From positions 1 through 10,710 of the forward strand of contig JAICJK010000045.1 of NCBI GenBank assembly GCA_025928415.1: 10,710 nt of DNA. The letters run 5' to 3'. Position numbers and translations under genes: made by a program. The DNA is from Solirubrobacteraceae bacterium (GTDB lineage Bacteria; Actinomycetota; Thermoleophilia; Solirubrobacterales; Solirubrobacteraceae). This document shows positions 1 through 9,261 of the stretch, one piece after another (positions within the stretch are counted from its first letter, which is position 1; each line of letters begins with the position of its first letter). A model generated the notes under the pieces. The model saw only the letters and a program-made list of their open reading frames with translations, was not told the DNA's origin and did not search any database.

Positions 1-73
1 CCTGCGCGACAACTTCGAGCTCCCGGACCGGGCCGCGCTCCTCGACGAGGTCTACGCGACCGTCGAGGGCTAG
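1..73 (+). CDS. C-terminal end of an unidentified protein (partial)
   Basis: The window opens inside a plus-strand reading frame whose codons start at position 2 and end with TAG at 71-73. About 23 residues remain, ending ELPDRAALLDEVYATVEG. The tail is acidic and probably helical, with GC-rich codon use like its neighbours, so it looks like a real gene end. No motif survives that would identify the family. The same strand as the following glycosidase allows a shared transcript, but the roughly 190-nt gap with hairpins argues against tight coupling. The frame is fairly certain; the function is unknown. Confidence 0.55.
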   Translation, partial: LRDNFELPDRAALLDEVYATVEG

Positions 74-104
74 TCCGCGGCTCGAGCCGTTCGCCCCCGC
101 GGAC
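73..104 (+). terminator. Inverted repeat at the end of the first gene, possible terminator
   Basis: An 8-bp perfect inverted repeat (GTCCGCGG at 73-80, CCGCGGAC at 97-104) begins on the last base of the TAG stop. A second palindrome, GGCTCGAGCC (79-88), overlaps it, so two folds compete. No T-rich tract follows, so this is at best a non-canonical terminator of the kind common in high-GC actinobacteria. Confidence 0.3.
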
Positions 105-110
105 CGATCT

Positions 111-224
111 CCGCACGGGATTGCCCCTGCAAGTCCCACCGGCGCCATCCGGCGCCCGGGGGCAATCCCGCACGGGATTGCCCCTGCAAGTCCAATCGGC
201 GCCATCCGGCGCCCGGGGGCAATC
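111..224. repeat. Two tandem 57-bp units, each an extended hairpin
   Basis: Unit 1 spans 111-167 and unit 2 spans 168-224. They match at 55 of 57 positions, and the first bases of a third unit (CCGCA, 225-229) follow before similarity stops. Each unit folds back on itself. In unit 1, CGGGATTGCCCC (116-127) pairs with GGGGCAATCCCG (159-170), and an inner GGCGCC-ATCC-GGCGCC hairpin (141-156) sits inside. The equivalent unit 2 arms are 173-184 with 216-227, and 198-213. The only two differences, 137/194 and 139/196, lie in the unpaired 5' bulge, so the stems are fully conserved. The block lies in non-coding DNA upstream of the glycosidase. It resembles a REP/BIME-type dispersed palindromic element, but that class is an inference. 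Confidence 0.85.
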
Positions 225-267
225 CCGCAACATCCGGCCGTTGCTTCAGTTGCAGGAGCAGCATCCG

Positions 268-1419
268 ATGCTCCTCAGGATGACGTCGCTCTCGTTCCCC
301 CGCCTCGCCGCCCCGCTTCTGGCGCTCCTGCTGTGCCTGCTGCTCTCCCCGGCGGCGGGCGCCAAGACGCCGGAGGCGTTCTTCGGGGTCATCGGCGACG
401 GCCCGCTGCTGTCGGGGCAGGAGGACGTCGGCGCGCAGACGGCGGTCATGCACGCGGTGGGCGTCGGCTCGATGCGGCTGGCGGTCTACTGGGACTCGAT
501 CGAGCCCTACGCGACGCCGGCCGACGTGCCCGTGTCCGACCAGGGGCGCTTCGTCGTGCGCGACGGCATCCCGACCGACCTGGCGGTCTACGACGCGGCG
601 ATCCTCGCGGCCGCGCGCGCGCGGATCACGGTGCTGCCCGTCGTCCAGCGGTCGCCGACGTGGGCCGCGCTCGACCCCCAGGCGGCCTCGAGCTCCCCGC
701 CGCGCCGGATCGGCGACTACACCGCGTTCCTGCGCATGCTGGTCGCCCGCTACGGGCCGCGCGGCTCGCTGTGGGCCGAGCATCCGGACGTCAAGCCGGT
801 CCCGATCCGCGCCTGGCAGATCTGGAACGAGCCCGACATCACGAAGTACTGGGCGGTGGAGGACTGGGCGCCGGCCTACGTCCGGCTGCTGCGCGCCGCC
901 CACCGCACGCTCAAGCGCGCCGACCCGCACTCCAAGACCGTCAGCGCCGGGCTGACGAACCGCTCGTGGGTCGACCTGCGCAAGCTGTACGCCGCCGGGG
1001 GCCGCCGCGCGTTCGACATCGCCGCGATCCACCCGTTCAGCCGCCGTGTGTCCAACGTGATCCGCCTCGTCCGCCTCGCGCGCAGGGAGATGCGCAAGGC
1101 GGGGGACGCCCGCAAGCCGATGATGCTCACCGAGGTCACCTGGTCCTCGGGCAAGGGCGAGTCGCAATTCAACTACGGGTGGGAGACCACCGAGGCCGGC
1201 CAGGCGGCGCGGATCCGCGCCCTGCTGCCCGCGCTGGCCCGGCTGCGGGTGCCGCTGCGGATCGCCGGGCTGTACTGGTACACGTGGCTCTCGCGGCCGG
1301 TCGGCGGCGCGGACTCGTTCGACTACTCCGGTCTGCGGCGCGTCGGCGACGGCGGCGCGGTGGTGGACAAGCCCGCGCTGGTCGCGTTCGCGCAGACGGT
1401 CCACCGCCTCACACGGTAG
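268..1419 (+). CDS. Secreted clan GH-A-type glycoside hydrolase
   Basis: This 383-residue protein begins with a signal peptide: Arg4 and Arg12, a Leu/Ala-rich core (about 13-26), and an Ala-Gly-Ala cleavage site near residue 32. The rest reads as a (beta/alpha)8 barrel of the cellulase/GH39/GH5-like superfamily. The motif WQIWNEPD gives the expected acid/base Glu188 after strand 4. The motif MLTEVTW gives a nucleophile candidate, Glu289, after strand 7. This spacing suits a retaining clan GH-A enzyme cleaving a beta-linked polysaccharide or glycoside outside the cell; the substrate cannot be told. ATG 268 is chosen because AGGAG (254-258) lies 9 nt upstream and the signal peptide starts there. 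The frame stays open to ATG 121, but that extension only translates the hairpin repeats. No transporter or other carbohydrate gene is adjacent. The fold is fairly sure, the exact GH family is not. Confidence 0.8.
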   Translation: MLLRMTSLSFPRLAAPLLALLLCLLLSPAAGAKTPEAFFGVIGDGPLLSGQEDVGAQTAVMHAVGVGSMRLAVYWDSIEPYATPADVPVSDQGRFVVRDGIPTDLAVYDAAILAAARARITVLPVVQRSPTWAALDPQAASSSPPRRIGDYTAFLRMLVARYGPRGSLWAEHPDVKPVPIRAWQIWNEPDITKYWAVEDWAPAYVRLLRAAHRTLKRADPHSKTVSAGLTNRSWVDLRKLYAAGGRRAFDIAAIHPFSRRVSNVIRLVRLARREMRKAGDARKPMMLTEVTWSSGKGESQFNYGWETTEAGQAARIRALLPALARLRVPLRIAGLYWYTWLSRPVGGADSFDYSGLRRVGDGGAVVDKPALVAFAQTVHRLTR

Positions 1420-1430
1420 AACGTCTGTTC
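1419..1430 (+). promoter_or_regulatory. Predicted LexA (SOS) box upstream of uvrA
   Basis: The sequence GAACGTCTGTTC is a perfect GAAC-N4-GTTC core, the LexA operator core known from Bacillus and actinobacteria (consensus CGAACRNRYGTTYG). It is followed by the consensus G at 1431. It starts on the last base of the glycosidase stop codon and ends 7 nt before the proposed -10 hexamer, so bound LexA would cover the promoter. The next gene is uvrA, a classical SOS gene, which strongly supports the call. Confidence 0.8.
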
Positions 1431-1437
1431 GCCCCGC

Positions 1438-1443
1438 TATCGT
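1438..1443 (+). promoter_or_regulatory. Predicted -10 element of the uvrA promoter (TATCGT)
   Basis: TATCGT fits the actinobacterial -10 pattern TANNNT and ends 9 nt before the uvrA ATG. Transcription would start at or within about 3 nt of the start codon, giving a leaderless or nearly leaderless mRNA. No Shine-Dalgarno sequence is visible before that ATG, which agrees. No good -35 hexamer is seen; the SOS box lies in the spacer between the two. Confidence 0.6.
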
Positions 1444-1452
1444 GCACGCGGG

Positions 1453-4371
<2,919 letters not shown>

Positions 4372-4392
4372 CGCCGGTCCGGGGCACCGGCG
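4372..4392 (+). terminator. Hairpin in the uvrA-exporter gap
   Basis: CGCCGGT (4372-4378) and ACCGGCG (4386-4392) form a perfect 7-bp stem with a 7-nt loop, starting on the first base after the uvrA stop. No T tract follows; the Shine-Dalgarno AGGAG of the next gene comes 3 nt later. It could be a weak terminator or attenuator limiting read-through into the exporter genes, or a processing site. Confidence 0.4.
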
Positions 4393-4409
4393 GGTAGGAG
4401 CGCGGTCGC

Positions 4410-5342
4410 GTGGCGATCATCGAGGTCGACGAGCTGCGCAAGCGCTACGGGCCCAGCGGGCCCGAGGCGGTCTCCGGCGTGAGCTTCACCGTCCGGCGCG
4501 GCGAGGTCTTCGGCCTCCTGGGGCCCAACGGGGCCGGCAAGACCACGACGATCGGCGCGCTGACCACGCGGGTGCGCCCGACGAGCGGGCGCGTGGCCGT
4601 CGACGGCATCGACGTGCAGCGCGATCCGGTGGCCGTCAAGCAGCGCATCGCGGTGGTCCCGCAGCGCCCGAACCTCGACCGCGTCCTGTCGGCGCTGGAG
4701 AACCTGACCTTCCATGCCGCGTACTTCGGGTACTCGCGCGGGGACCGCAAGCGCCGGGCGCTGGCGCTGCTCGACGAGTTCGGCCTGGCCGGGCGCGAGG
4801 GGGACCGCGTCGACAACTACTCGGGCGGCATGGCGCAGCGGCTGATGATCGCCCGCGCGCTCATGCACCGCCCGCACGTGCTGTTCCTGGACGAGCCGAC
4901 GACGGGCCTCGACCCGCAGTCGCGGCTGTTCCTGTGGGACCAGATCGAGCGGCTGCGCCGCGAGGGCACGACGATCCTGCTCACCACCCACGACATGGCC
5001 GAGGCCGACCGCCTCTGCGACCGCATCGCGATCGTCGATCACGGCAAGCGCATCGCGCTCGACACGCCGGCCGGCCTGCGGGACCTGCTGCCGGGCGCGC
5101 GCGGGGTCGAGCTCACCGTCGTCCACCCGAGCGATCCCGCGCCGGCGCTCGCCGCGCTCGGGGACGTCGAGACCAGCGCACAGGAGGCCGGGCGCTGGCA
5201 CGCCCGCCTGTACGGCGAGGTGACGCCCGCGCAGGCGCTCGCCGCGGTCGATCGCATGGGCGCGGAGATCGTCGACCTGCGGCGCATCGAGGGCACCCTC
5301 GAGGACGTCTTCGTCCAGCTCACGGGGCGGGACCTGCGATGA
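4410..5342 (+). CDS. ABC transporter ATP-binding protein (DrrA/CcmA-like)
   Basis: This 310-residue cytoplasmic ATPase would power the membrane partner encoded next. Motifs appear in order: Walker A GPNGAGKTTT (Lys44), a Q-loop region near VVPQRPN, signature YSGGMAQR (137-144), Walker [12 protein letters not shown] (Asp161-Glu162) and the H-loop TTHDMAEAD (His194). The C-terminal third, about 225-310, is the accessory domain typical of DrrA-type exporters and ends EGTLEDVFVQLTGRDLR. The start is GTG 4410, with AGGAG (4396-4400) 9 nt upstream and the family-typical beginning MAIIEVDELRKRYG. Its stop overlaps the permease start as ATGA, so the two are translationally coupled. Drug, antibiotic, lipid or polysaccharide precursors are all possible substrates; nothing here decides. 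It lies 38 nt after uvrA, without a clear promoter of its own. Confidence 0.93.
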   Translation: MAIIEVDELRKRYGPSGPEAVSGVSFTVRRGEVFGLLGPNGAGKTTTIGALTTRVRPTSGRVAVDGIDVQRDPVAVKQRIAVVPQRPNLDRVLSALENLTFHAAYFGYSRGDRKRRALALLDEFGLAGREGDRVDNYSGGMAQRLMIARALMHRPHVLFLDEPTTGLDPQSRLFLWDQIERLRREGTTILLTTHDMAEADRLCDRIAIVDHGKRIALDTPAGLRDLLPGARGVELTVVHPSDPAPALAALGDVETSAQEAGRWHARLYGEVTPAQALAAVDRMGAEIVDLRRIEGTLEDVFVQLTGRDLR

Positions 5343-6196
5343 GCACCGCCTCCGAGCGCGCCGCCGCCACCGCCGGCCGCGGCTCGCCGGTCGCGCCCGA
5401 GGCGCCCGCGCTGAGCCCGCGGGCCGCGACGGTGCGGGCCTTCCTCGCGCTGCTGGAGCGCGACGCGTGGGTGACCTTCCGCCGCGATCTGGCCGCCTTC
5501 CTGGCCCAGTCGCTCATGCAGCCGCTGTTCTTCCTGTTCACCTTCGGGCGGGTGCTGCCGGAGATCGGCGCGGCGCAGGGCGCCTACGGCAAGCAGCTGC
5601 TGCCCGGCATCCTCGCGCTGACGCTCGTGATCACCGCGCTGCAGAACACGTCGCTGCCGCTCGTCATCGAGTTCTCGTTCACCAAGGAGATCGAGGACCG
5701 CCTGCTCGCGCCGCTGCCCGCGGCGCTGGTCGGGCTCGAGAAGATCGTGTTCGCGAGCCTGCGCGCCACCGTCGCGGCGCTCCTCATCCTGCCGATGGCC
5801 GCCGTGGTCCTCCCGGGCGGCGTCGACCTCGGCAGCGTGAGCTGGCTGGGCTTCCTGGCACTACTCGTCATGGGGTCGCTGGCGGGCGCCTCGCTGGGCA
5901 TGGTGCTCGGGACCGCCGTCCCGCCCAACCGCATCAACGTCGTCTTCGCCGTCTTCCTGACGCCGCTGATCTTCACCGGCGCGACGTTCTACCCGTGGCA
6001 GGCGCTCGACGGGCTGCGCTGGTTCCAGGTGATCACCCTGATCAACCCGATGACCTACGTCAGCGAGGGCATGCGCTCGGCGCTGACCGACGGGCCGACG
6101 CTGGCGACCGGGTGGATCGCGCTCGGGATCGTGGCCGCCACGGTCGCGTTCGCGGCGCTGGGGCTCAAGGGGTTCCTGCGCCGCGCGGTCGACTGA
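5339..6196 (+). CDS. ABC-2 type transporter permease
   Basis: This 285-residue integral membrane protein is the channel half of the exporter formed with the preceding ATPase. A charged, Ala-rich cytoplasmic N-terminus (about 1-50) is followed by about six hydrophobic segments, roughly 54-72, 86-110, 135-160, 168-192, 199-216 and 258-280. Family hallmarks are the amphipathic stretch FTKEIEDRLLAPLP (114-127), like the conserved coupling region of ABC-2 permeases, and INPMTYVSEGMRSAL (235-249) before the last helix. ATG 5339 overlaps the ATPase stop by 4 nt. The frame is open far upstream into uvrA, but that part only translates other genes out of frame. It resembles daunorubicin-resistance (DrrB) and NodJ-type permeases; the exported compound is unknown. 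Confidence 0.92.
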   Translation: MSTASERAAATAGRGSPVAPEAPALSPRAATVRAFLALLERDAWVTFRRDLAAFLAQSLMQPLFFLFTFGRVLPEIGAAQGAYGKQLLPGILALTLVITALQNTSLPLVIEFSFTKEIEDRLLAPLPAALVGLEKIVFASLRATVAALLILPMAAVVLPGGVDLGSVSWLGFLALLVMGSLAGASLGMVLGTAVPPNRINVVFAVFLTPLIFTGATFYPWQALDGLRWFQVITLINPMTYVSEGMRSALTDGPTLATGWIALGIVAATVAFAALGLKGFLRRAVD

Positions 6197-6232
6197 CGCA
6201 GGGGGCCGGGCGATGCGCTCCGTGGCCGGCCG

Positions 6233-6249
6233 ACGGGCGCCCCGTATTT
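6233..6249 (+). terminator. Possible weak terminator after the exporter permease
   Basis: ACGGG (6233-6237) pairs with CCCGT (6241-6245) around a CGC loop and is followed by ATTT, the only T-rich run for a long way. It sits 37 nt after the permease stop. The stem is only 5 bp, so it is a weak candidate. Confidence 0.3.
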
Positions 6250-6364
6250 CCGGGAAAGGTTGGCACGAAGCGCACATGGACGGATGTCCAATGGCGGTCG
6301 AGGCGGCGGGGGCCGATCCTTCGAGGCGTCGCCGGACCCACTTCTCCCGCACGACGCGGGAAGC

Positions 6365-6393
6365 TTGTCCGCTCTCGGGGTGGGAGCGGACAA
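6365..6393. promoter_or_regulatory. Perfect 10-bp inverted repeat (operator or hairpin)
   Basis: TTGTCCGCTC (6365-6374) and GAGCGGACAA (6384-6393) are perfect inverted copies separated by 9 nt. No T tract follows on either strand, so a factor-independent terminator is unlikely. The 19-nt centre-to-centre distance is near two helical turns, which fits a dimeric repressor operator. A stem-loop in an RNA leader is the alternative. It lies about 200 nt before the acyltransferase start. Confidence 0.5.
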
Positions 6394-6590
6394 CGCCCGA
6401 CGGGCTCCCTGAGGCCCGCGGGGTGGAGCGTAGGCTGCGCCGGGTCCGCGTCCCGCAAGGGCCGCGGTACCCGCGCAGCCGCGCCACGCCCATCGCCGCC
6501 CGCCTGGGGTGCCCCTCGCCGCCATTCAGCTCTCGGCTGCCGCCCGCGCCGCCGCCCGCCCCCGGGCCCGCTCTGGGAGGCTGTGGCGGG

Positions 6591-7202
6591 ATGACCGCCG
6601 CCCAAGCGAGGCTCTGGCTGCAGAAGTGGCGCTGGTACGAGCGCAACGCGATGCCGCACAACAGGCTGCGCATCCACTGGGAGCTGGCCCGCCGGGAGGC
6701 GTTCGCGCGCTGGCCGATCCACGGCAACGTCCTGGAGGCGCTGCGCGACGGCCGGCTCGAGGTCGGCCCGCACGTCCTCTTCGAGCCCGGCGTGTGGCTC
6801 ACGCTGCCCGCTCCGGCGCGCGTGCGGATCGGCGGCGGGAGCTTCCTCAACATGGGCGTGATGGTCGCCGCCGCCGCGCTCGTCGAGATCGGCGAGCACT
6901 GCATGCTGGCCAACGGCTGCTTCGTCACCGACGCCAACCACCGCTTCGACGACCCCGGTGTGCCCGTCCCGTGGCAGGGCTTCAGCACGAAGGGCCCGAC
7001 CCGCATCGGCGACAACGTCTGGTGCGGCGCCAACGTGGTCGTCACCAGCGGCGTGACGATCGGCGAGCGCTGCGTCGTCGGCGCGAACTCGGTGGTGACG
7101 ACCGACCTGCCGGCGTTCTCGATCGCCGCCGGAGCACCGGCGCGGGTCCTGCGGAGCATCGCGTACCCCGAGCCGGCCCCGCGCGCGGCCGGCGAGGGGT
7201 AG
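6591..7202 (+). CDS. Hexapeptide-repeat (left-handed beta-helix) acyltransferase
   Basis: This 203-residue protein belongs to the LbH acyltransferase superfamily that includes maltose/galactoside O-acetyltransferases. Such enzymes work as trimers and move an acetyl or other acyl group from CoA to a sugar or similar hydroxyl. An N-terminal basic, aromatic helical part (about 1-45) precedes imperfect hexapeptide rungs from about residue 75 on: VRIGGGSFLNMGV, VEIGEHCMLANGC, TRIGDNVWCGANVVV, VTIGERCVVGANSVV. The motif DANHRF holds the probable catalytic His117. The ending SIAAGAPARVLRSI is typical of the family, where a G-x-PA turn contacts CoA. ATG 6591 is chosen for GGGAGG (6575-6580) 10 nt upstream and because upstream codons look non-coding. 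It stands alone between the exporter and a convergent operon, so the acceptor is unknown; a cell-surface glycan is a guess. Confidence 0.9.
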   Translation: MTAAQARLWLQKWRWYERNAMPHNRLRIHWELARREAFARWPIHGNVLEALRDGRLEVGPHVLFEPGVWLTLPAPARVRIGGGSFLNMGVMVAAAALVEIGEHCMLANGCFVTDANHRFDDPGVPVPWQGFSTKGPTRIGDNVWCGANVVVTSGVTIGERCVVGANSVVTTDLPAFSIAAGAPARVLRSIAYPEPAPRAAGEG

Positions 7203-7255
7203 GGCGCGCCCCCGGGCGTCTCCCGGGCGGTCGACGCAGCTCGGCGGGCGCGCCC
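7202..7255. terminator. Palindrome cluster between convergent genes, likely bidirectional terminator
   Basis: Two copies of the self-complementary GGGCGCGCCC (7202-7211 and 7246-7255) flank CCCGGG-CGTCT-CCCGGG (7211-7227). The outer copies can pair with each other or fold locally. The cluster sits between the acyltransferase stop (7202) and the stop of the convergent small membrane gene (7266), where transcription from both sides must end. No T tract is present, as is common in such GC-rich genomes. Confidence 0.5.
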
Positions 7256-7265
7256 GCCCGCGGCG

Positions 7266-7508
7266 CTACTTCGTCGAGATGAGGATGATCCCGTAGGCGA
7301 TCGCGGCGAGCGTGCCGGCGGTGCCCGCCGCCGCGAGGACCCCGTAGGCGATGCCGGCGCCGGGACGCCCCAGGCGCCGCAGCTCGCCCGAGCGCGTGGT
7401 CCCGAGGACGGCGAGGGAGAAGACGACGGTCACGAAGATGCCCGACACCGCCGCGTGCCAGACCGTCTGCCACAGCGCGCCGACGTCGACGACGGTGGCG
7501 AGGATCAC
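7266..7508 (-). CDS. Small two-helix membrane protein downstream of PiT
   Basis: This 80-residue protein starts at GTG 7508, which overlaps the phosphate permease stop as GTGA, so it is translationally coupled and last in the operon. It has two hydrophobic segments, about 17-37 and 52-76. They are joined by a basic loop, GTTRSGELRRLGRPG, with four arginines. By the positive-inside rule the loop faces the cytoplasm and both ends face out. I recognise no family motif. Its place suggests an accessory or stabilising subunit of the phosphate transporter, but that rests on context only. The stop is TAG in the gene, read as CTA on the plus strand at 7266-7268. Coding status is supported by the overlap and the clean membrane topology. 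Confidence 0.8.
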   Translation of the reverse strand: MILATVVDVGALWQTVWHAAVSGIFVTVVFSLAVLGTTRSGELRRLGRPGAGIAYGVLAAAGTAGTLAAIAYGIILISTK

Positions 7509-8617
7509 GCCTCGCTCCCGCCCGCCGTCAGCACGGAGCCGCGCGCGACGCGCTTGACCACGAGGAAGCTCAGCGCGCCGACGCCCGCCAGCGAGATGAC
7601 GAGCGGGCCGGCCGCGCCGGAGCCGAACAGGCTCGTCACGCCGTAGACGATGCCGCCGATGACGGCGGCCGCGGGGATCGTGAGGACCCAGGCGACGACG
7701 ATGTTGCCCGCGACGCCCCAGCGGACGGCCGACAGGCGCTTGGCCGCCCCGGCGCCCATGACGGCGCCGGAGATGGTGTGGGTCGTCGACAGCGGGTAGC
7801 CCGCGTGCGAGGCGGCGAGGATCACCGCCGCCCCCGCGCCGGACGCCGAGAAGCCCTGTGGCGCGTCCATCTTGATGATGCGCGTGCCCATCGTCTTGAT
7901 GATCCGCCAGCCGCCCGAGTAGGTGCCGGCGGCGATCGCCAGCGCGGAGGACACGATGACCCACGTCGGGACCTGGAAGTTGTTCGCGTCGATGTTCCCG
8001 TGCGCCACGAGGGCCAGCGTGATGATGCCCATCGTCTTCTGGGCGTCGTTGGTCCCGTGGGACAGCGCGAGCAGGGCGCCGGTGGCGAGCTGGCCGAGGC
8101 GGTAGCCGCGGTTGACCGGGCCGGGCCGGAGGTGCCCCACGATCCGGTAGATGAGCAGGATCGAGACGCCGGCGACGGCGAAGGCGAGGATCGGCGCCAC
8201 GACCGCCGGGACCACGACGCGCCCGAGCAGCCCCTCGCCGATCACCGCGGACGGGCCCTTCGCCACGAGCGCGGCGCCCACCAGCCCGCCGATGAGCGCG
8301 TGCGACGAGCTGGACGGCAGCCCGAAGTACCAGGTCGCGAGGTTCCAGGCGATCGCCCCGACGAGCCCGGCGAAGACGATCGTCATCGTGATCGCGCCCG
8401 GGTCGACGATGTCCTGCCCGACCGTGGCGGCGACCTTCAGCGAGATGAACGCGCCGGCGAAGTTCAGCAGGGCAGCGCAGGCGACCGCCAGCCGCGGGGC
8501 GATGGCGCGCGTGGAGATCGCCGGCGCCACGACGTTCGCGGTGTCGTGGAAGCCGTTGGTGACGTCGAAGCCGAGCGCCGTCGCCACGACGATGACGAGG
8601 ATGATGTCGCTGTCCAT
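7505..8617 (-). CDS. pit: PiT-family low-affinity inorganic phosphate transporter
   Basis: This 370-residue polytopic membrane protein is a PiT (PHO4 superfamily) permease, which imports phosphate, often as a metal-phosphate complex, driven by the proton or cation gradient. Both inverted-repeat signatures are intact: GFDVTNGFHDTANVVAP (16-32), followed by ISTRAIAPR, and ALSHGTNDAQKTMG (184-197). Also present are GLPSSSSHALIGG (99-111) and the matching PLSTTHTISGAVMG (275-288). These four motifs carry the conserved Asp, Asn and His residues of the transport site. About ten hydrophobic segments are visible. The length is shorter than the roughly 500-residue E. coli PitA and typical of actinobacterial PiT. 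ATG 8617 lies 8 nt after the DUF47 stop, with GAGGG 5 nt upstream. The stop overlaps the next gene. The phosphate substrate is well supported by family; sulfate permease relatives are the less likely alternative. Confidence 0.95.
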   Translation of the reverse strand: MDSDIILVIVVATALGFDVTNGFHDTANVVAPAISTRAIAPRLAVACAALLNFAGAFISLKVAATVGQDIVDPGAITMTIVFAGLVGAIAWNLATWYFGLPSSSSHALIGGLVGAALVAKGPSAVIGEGLLGRVVVPAVVAPILAFAVAGVSILLIYRIVGHLRPGPVNRGYRLGQLATGALLALSHGTNDAQKTMGIITLALVAHGNIDANNFQVPTWVIVSSALAIAAGTYSGGWRIIKTMGTRIIKMDAPQGFSASGAGAAVILAASHAGYPLSTTHTISGAVMGAGAAKRLSAVRWGVAGNIVVAWVLTIPAAAVIGGIVYGVTSLFGSGAAGPLVISLAGVGALSFLVVKRVARGSVLTAGGSEA

Positions 8618-8625
8618 GACCGCCC

Positions 8626-9252
8626 TCAGGCGTTCTTGATCACGATGCCCTCGAGGACGTTGGCGACGCGCTCGCAGGCGTCGATCGCGTCCTCGAGACG
8701 CTCGAAGATGTCCTTCCAGCGGATGACGATCATCGGGTCGATCCCGGCGTCGAAGAGCGAGGCGATCGCCTCGCGGACGACTCGGTCGCCGTCGTTCTCG
8801 AGGCGGTTGACCTCGACGGTGAAGTGCGAGATGTCGCCGAAGTCGCGCATCCTCGGCATCGCCTCGGCGATCTGGCGGGTGGCCTGCACGAGGATGTGCG
8901 CCATCCGCTGGGCCTGCTCCATCGGCGCCTCGATCTTGTACAGCCCGAGGTAGTCCGAGACCTCCTCGGTGAAGTCGACGACGTCGTCGAGCGCCGAGGC
9001 GAGCAGCAGGATGTCCTCGCGGTCGATCGGCGTCACGAACGTCGCGTTGATGCGGTGGATCACGTCGTGGGTGATCCGGTCGCCCTCCTGCTCGCAGATC
9101 AGGATGTCCCGCGCCAGCCCCGCGTTGTCGGGGAACGTGCCGAGCATCCGGTCCAGCAGATCCGCGGCGCGGACCATGTTGCCGGCGGACTCCTCGAAGA
9201 GATCGAAGAACTCGCGGTCCTTGGGGGTGAAGACCTGGGAGAGGCGCGACAT
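8626..9252 (-). CDS. DUF47 / PhoU-like phosphate transport regulator
   Basis: This 208-residue, almost wholly helical cytoplasmic protein belongs to the DUF47 (TIGR00153) family, relatives of PhoU that are usually encoded beside PiT permeases and thought to modulate them. Repeated acidic motifs mark the two PhoU-type three-helix bundles: EQEGDRITHD (about 54-63), ALDDVVDFTEEV (about 87-98), ENDGDRVVRE (about 151-160) and RLEDAIDACERV (about 185-196). In PhoU-like proteins such residues bind metal clusters. It is first in the operon, 8 nt before the permease, which supports the functional link. ATG 9252 is preferred because FTPKDREFFDLFEE, the usual family beginning, follows closely. No Shine-Dalgarno site is seen, but a TACTCT hexamer lies 9 nt upstream, which suggests a leaderless message. 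Confidence 0.93.
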   Translation of the reverse strand: MSRLSQVFTPKDREFFDLFEESAGNMVRAADLLDRMLGTFPDNAGLARDILICEQEGDRITHDVIHRINATFVTPIDREDILLLASALDDVVDFTEEVSDYLGLYKIEAPMEQAQRMAHILVQATRQIAEAMPRMRDFGDISHFTVEVNRLENDGDRVVREAIASLFDAGIDPMIVIRWKDIFERLEDAIDACERVANVLEGIVIKNA

Positions 9253-9261
9253 CGCGGCCGC

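Larger units (their letters stand above)
6197..6590. other. 394-nt non-coding stretch rich in inverted repeats
   Basis: No convincing gene lies here. The open plus-strand frame from ATG 6213 gives a low-complexity, Arg/Pro-rich translation with no Shine-Dalgarno site, and the acyltransferase has a better start at 6591. The stretch holds a possible weak terminator (6233-6249), a TTTCC-G-GGAAA palindrome (6247-6257), a bulged stem CTTCTCCCGC/GCGGGAAG (6341-6363) and a perfect 10-bp inverted repeat (6365-6393). TAGGCT (6431-6436) fits a TANNNT -10 hexamer but has no matching -35. It may be a long 5' leader, an operator region or an unrecognised small RNA. I recognise no known riboswitch class. 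Confidence 0.5.

Noticed and set aside
111..229. CRISPR array from the tandem repeats at 111-229
   Set aside because: The units abut with no unique spacers, only two full copies exist, and no cas gene is near.
121..267. N-terminal extension of the glycosidase to ATG 121
   Set aside because: It only translates the tandem hairpin repeats. ATG 268 has a good Shine-Dalgarno site and begins a clear signal peptide.
6261..6275. Sigma-54-type promoter suggested by TGGCAC at 6261-6266
   Set aside because: No TTGC element follows at the required -12 spacing, and sigma-54 is generally absent from actinobacteria.
6213..6590. N-terminal extension of the acyltransferase to ATG 6213
   Set aside because: The added 126 residues are Arg/Pro-rich and unlike the family. 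ATG 6591 has GGGAGG at 10 nt and gives a normal length of 203 residues.
5861..7159. Minus-strand 432-codon open frame spanning the 6197-6590 gap
   Set aside because: It overlaps the permease end and nearly the whole acyltransferase in antisense, and its translation shows no domain or protein-like composition. It does not explain the gap.
7778..8953. Plus-strand open frames opposite the phosphate operon
   Set aside because: The minus-strand genes carry intact PiT and DUF47 motifs. The plus-strand translations are Arg/Asp/His/Gly-rich shadows.
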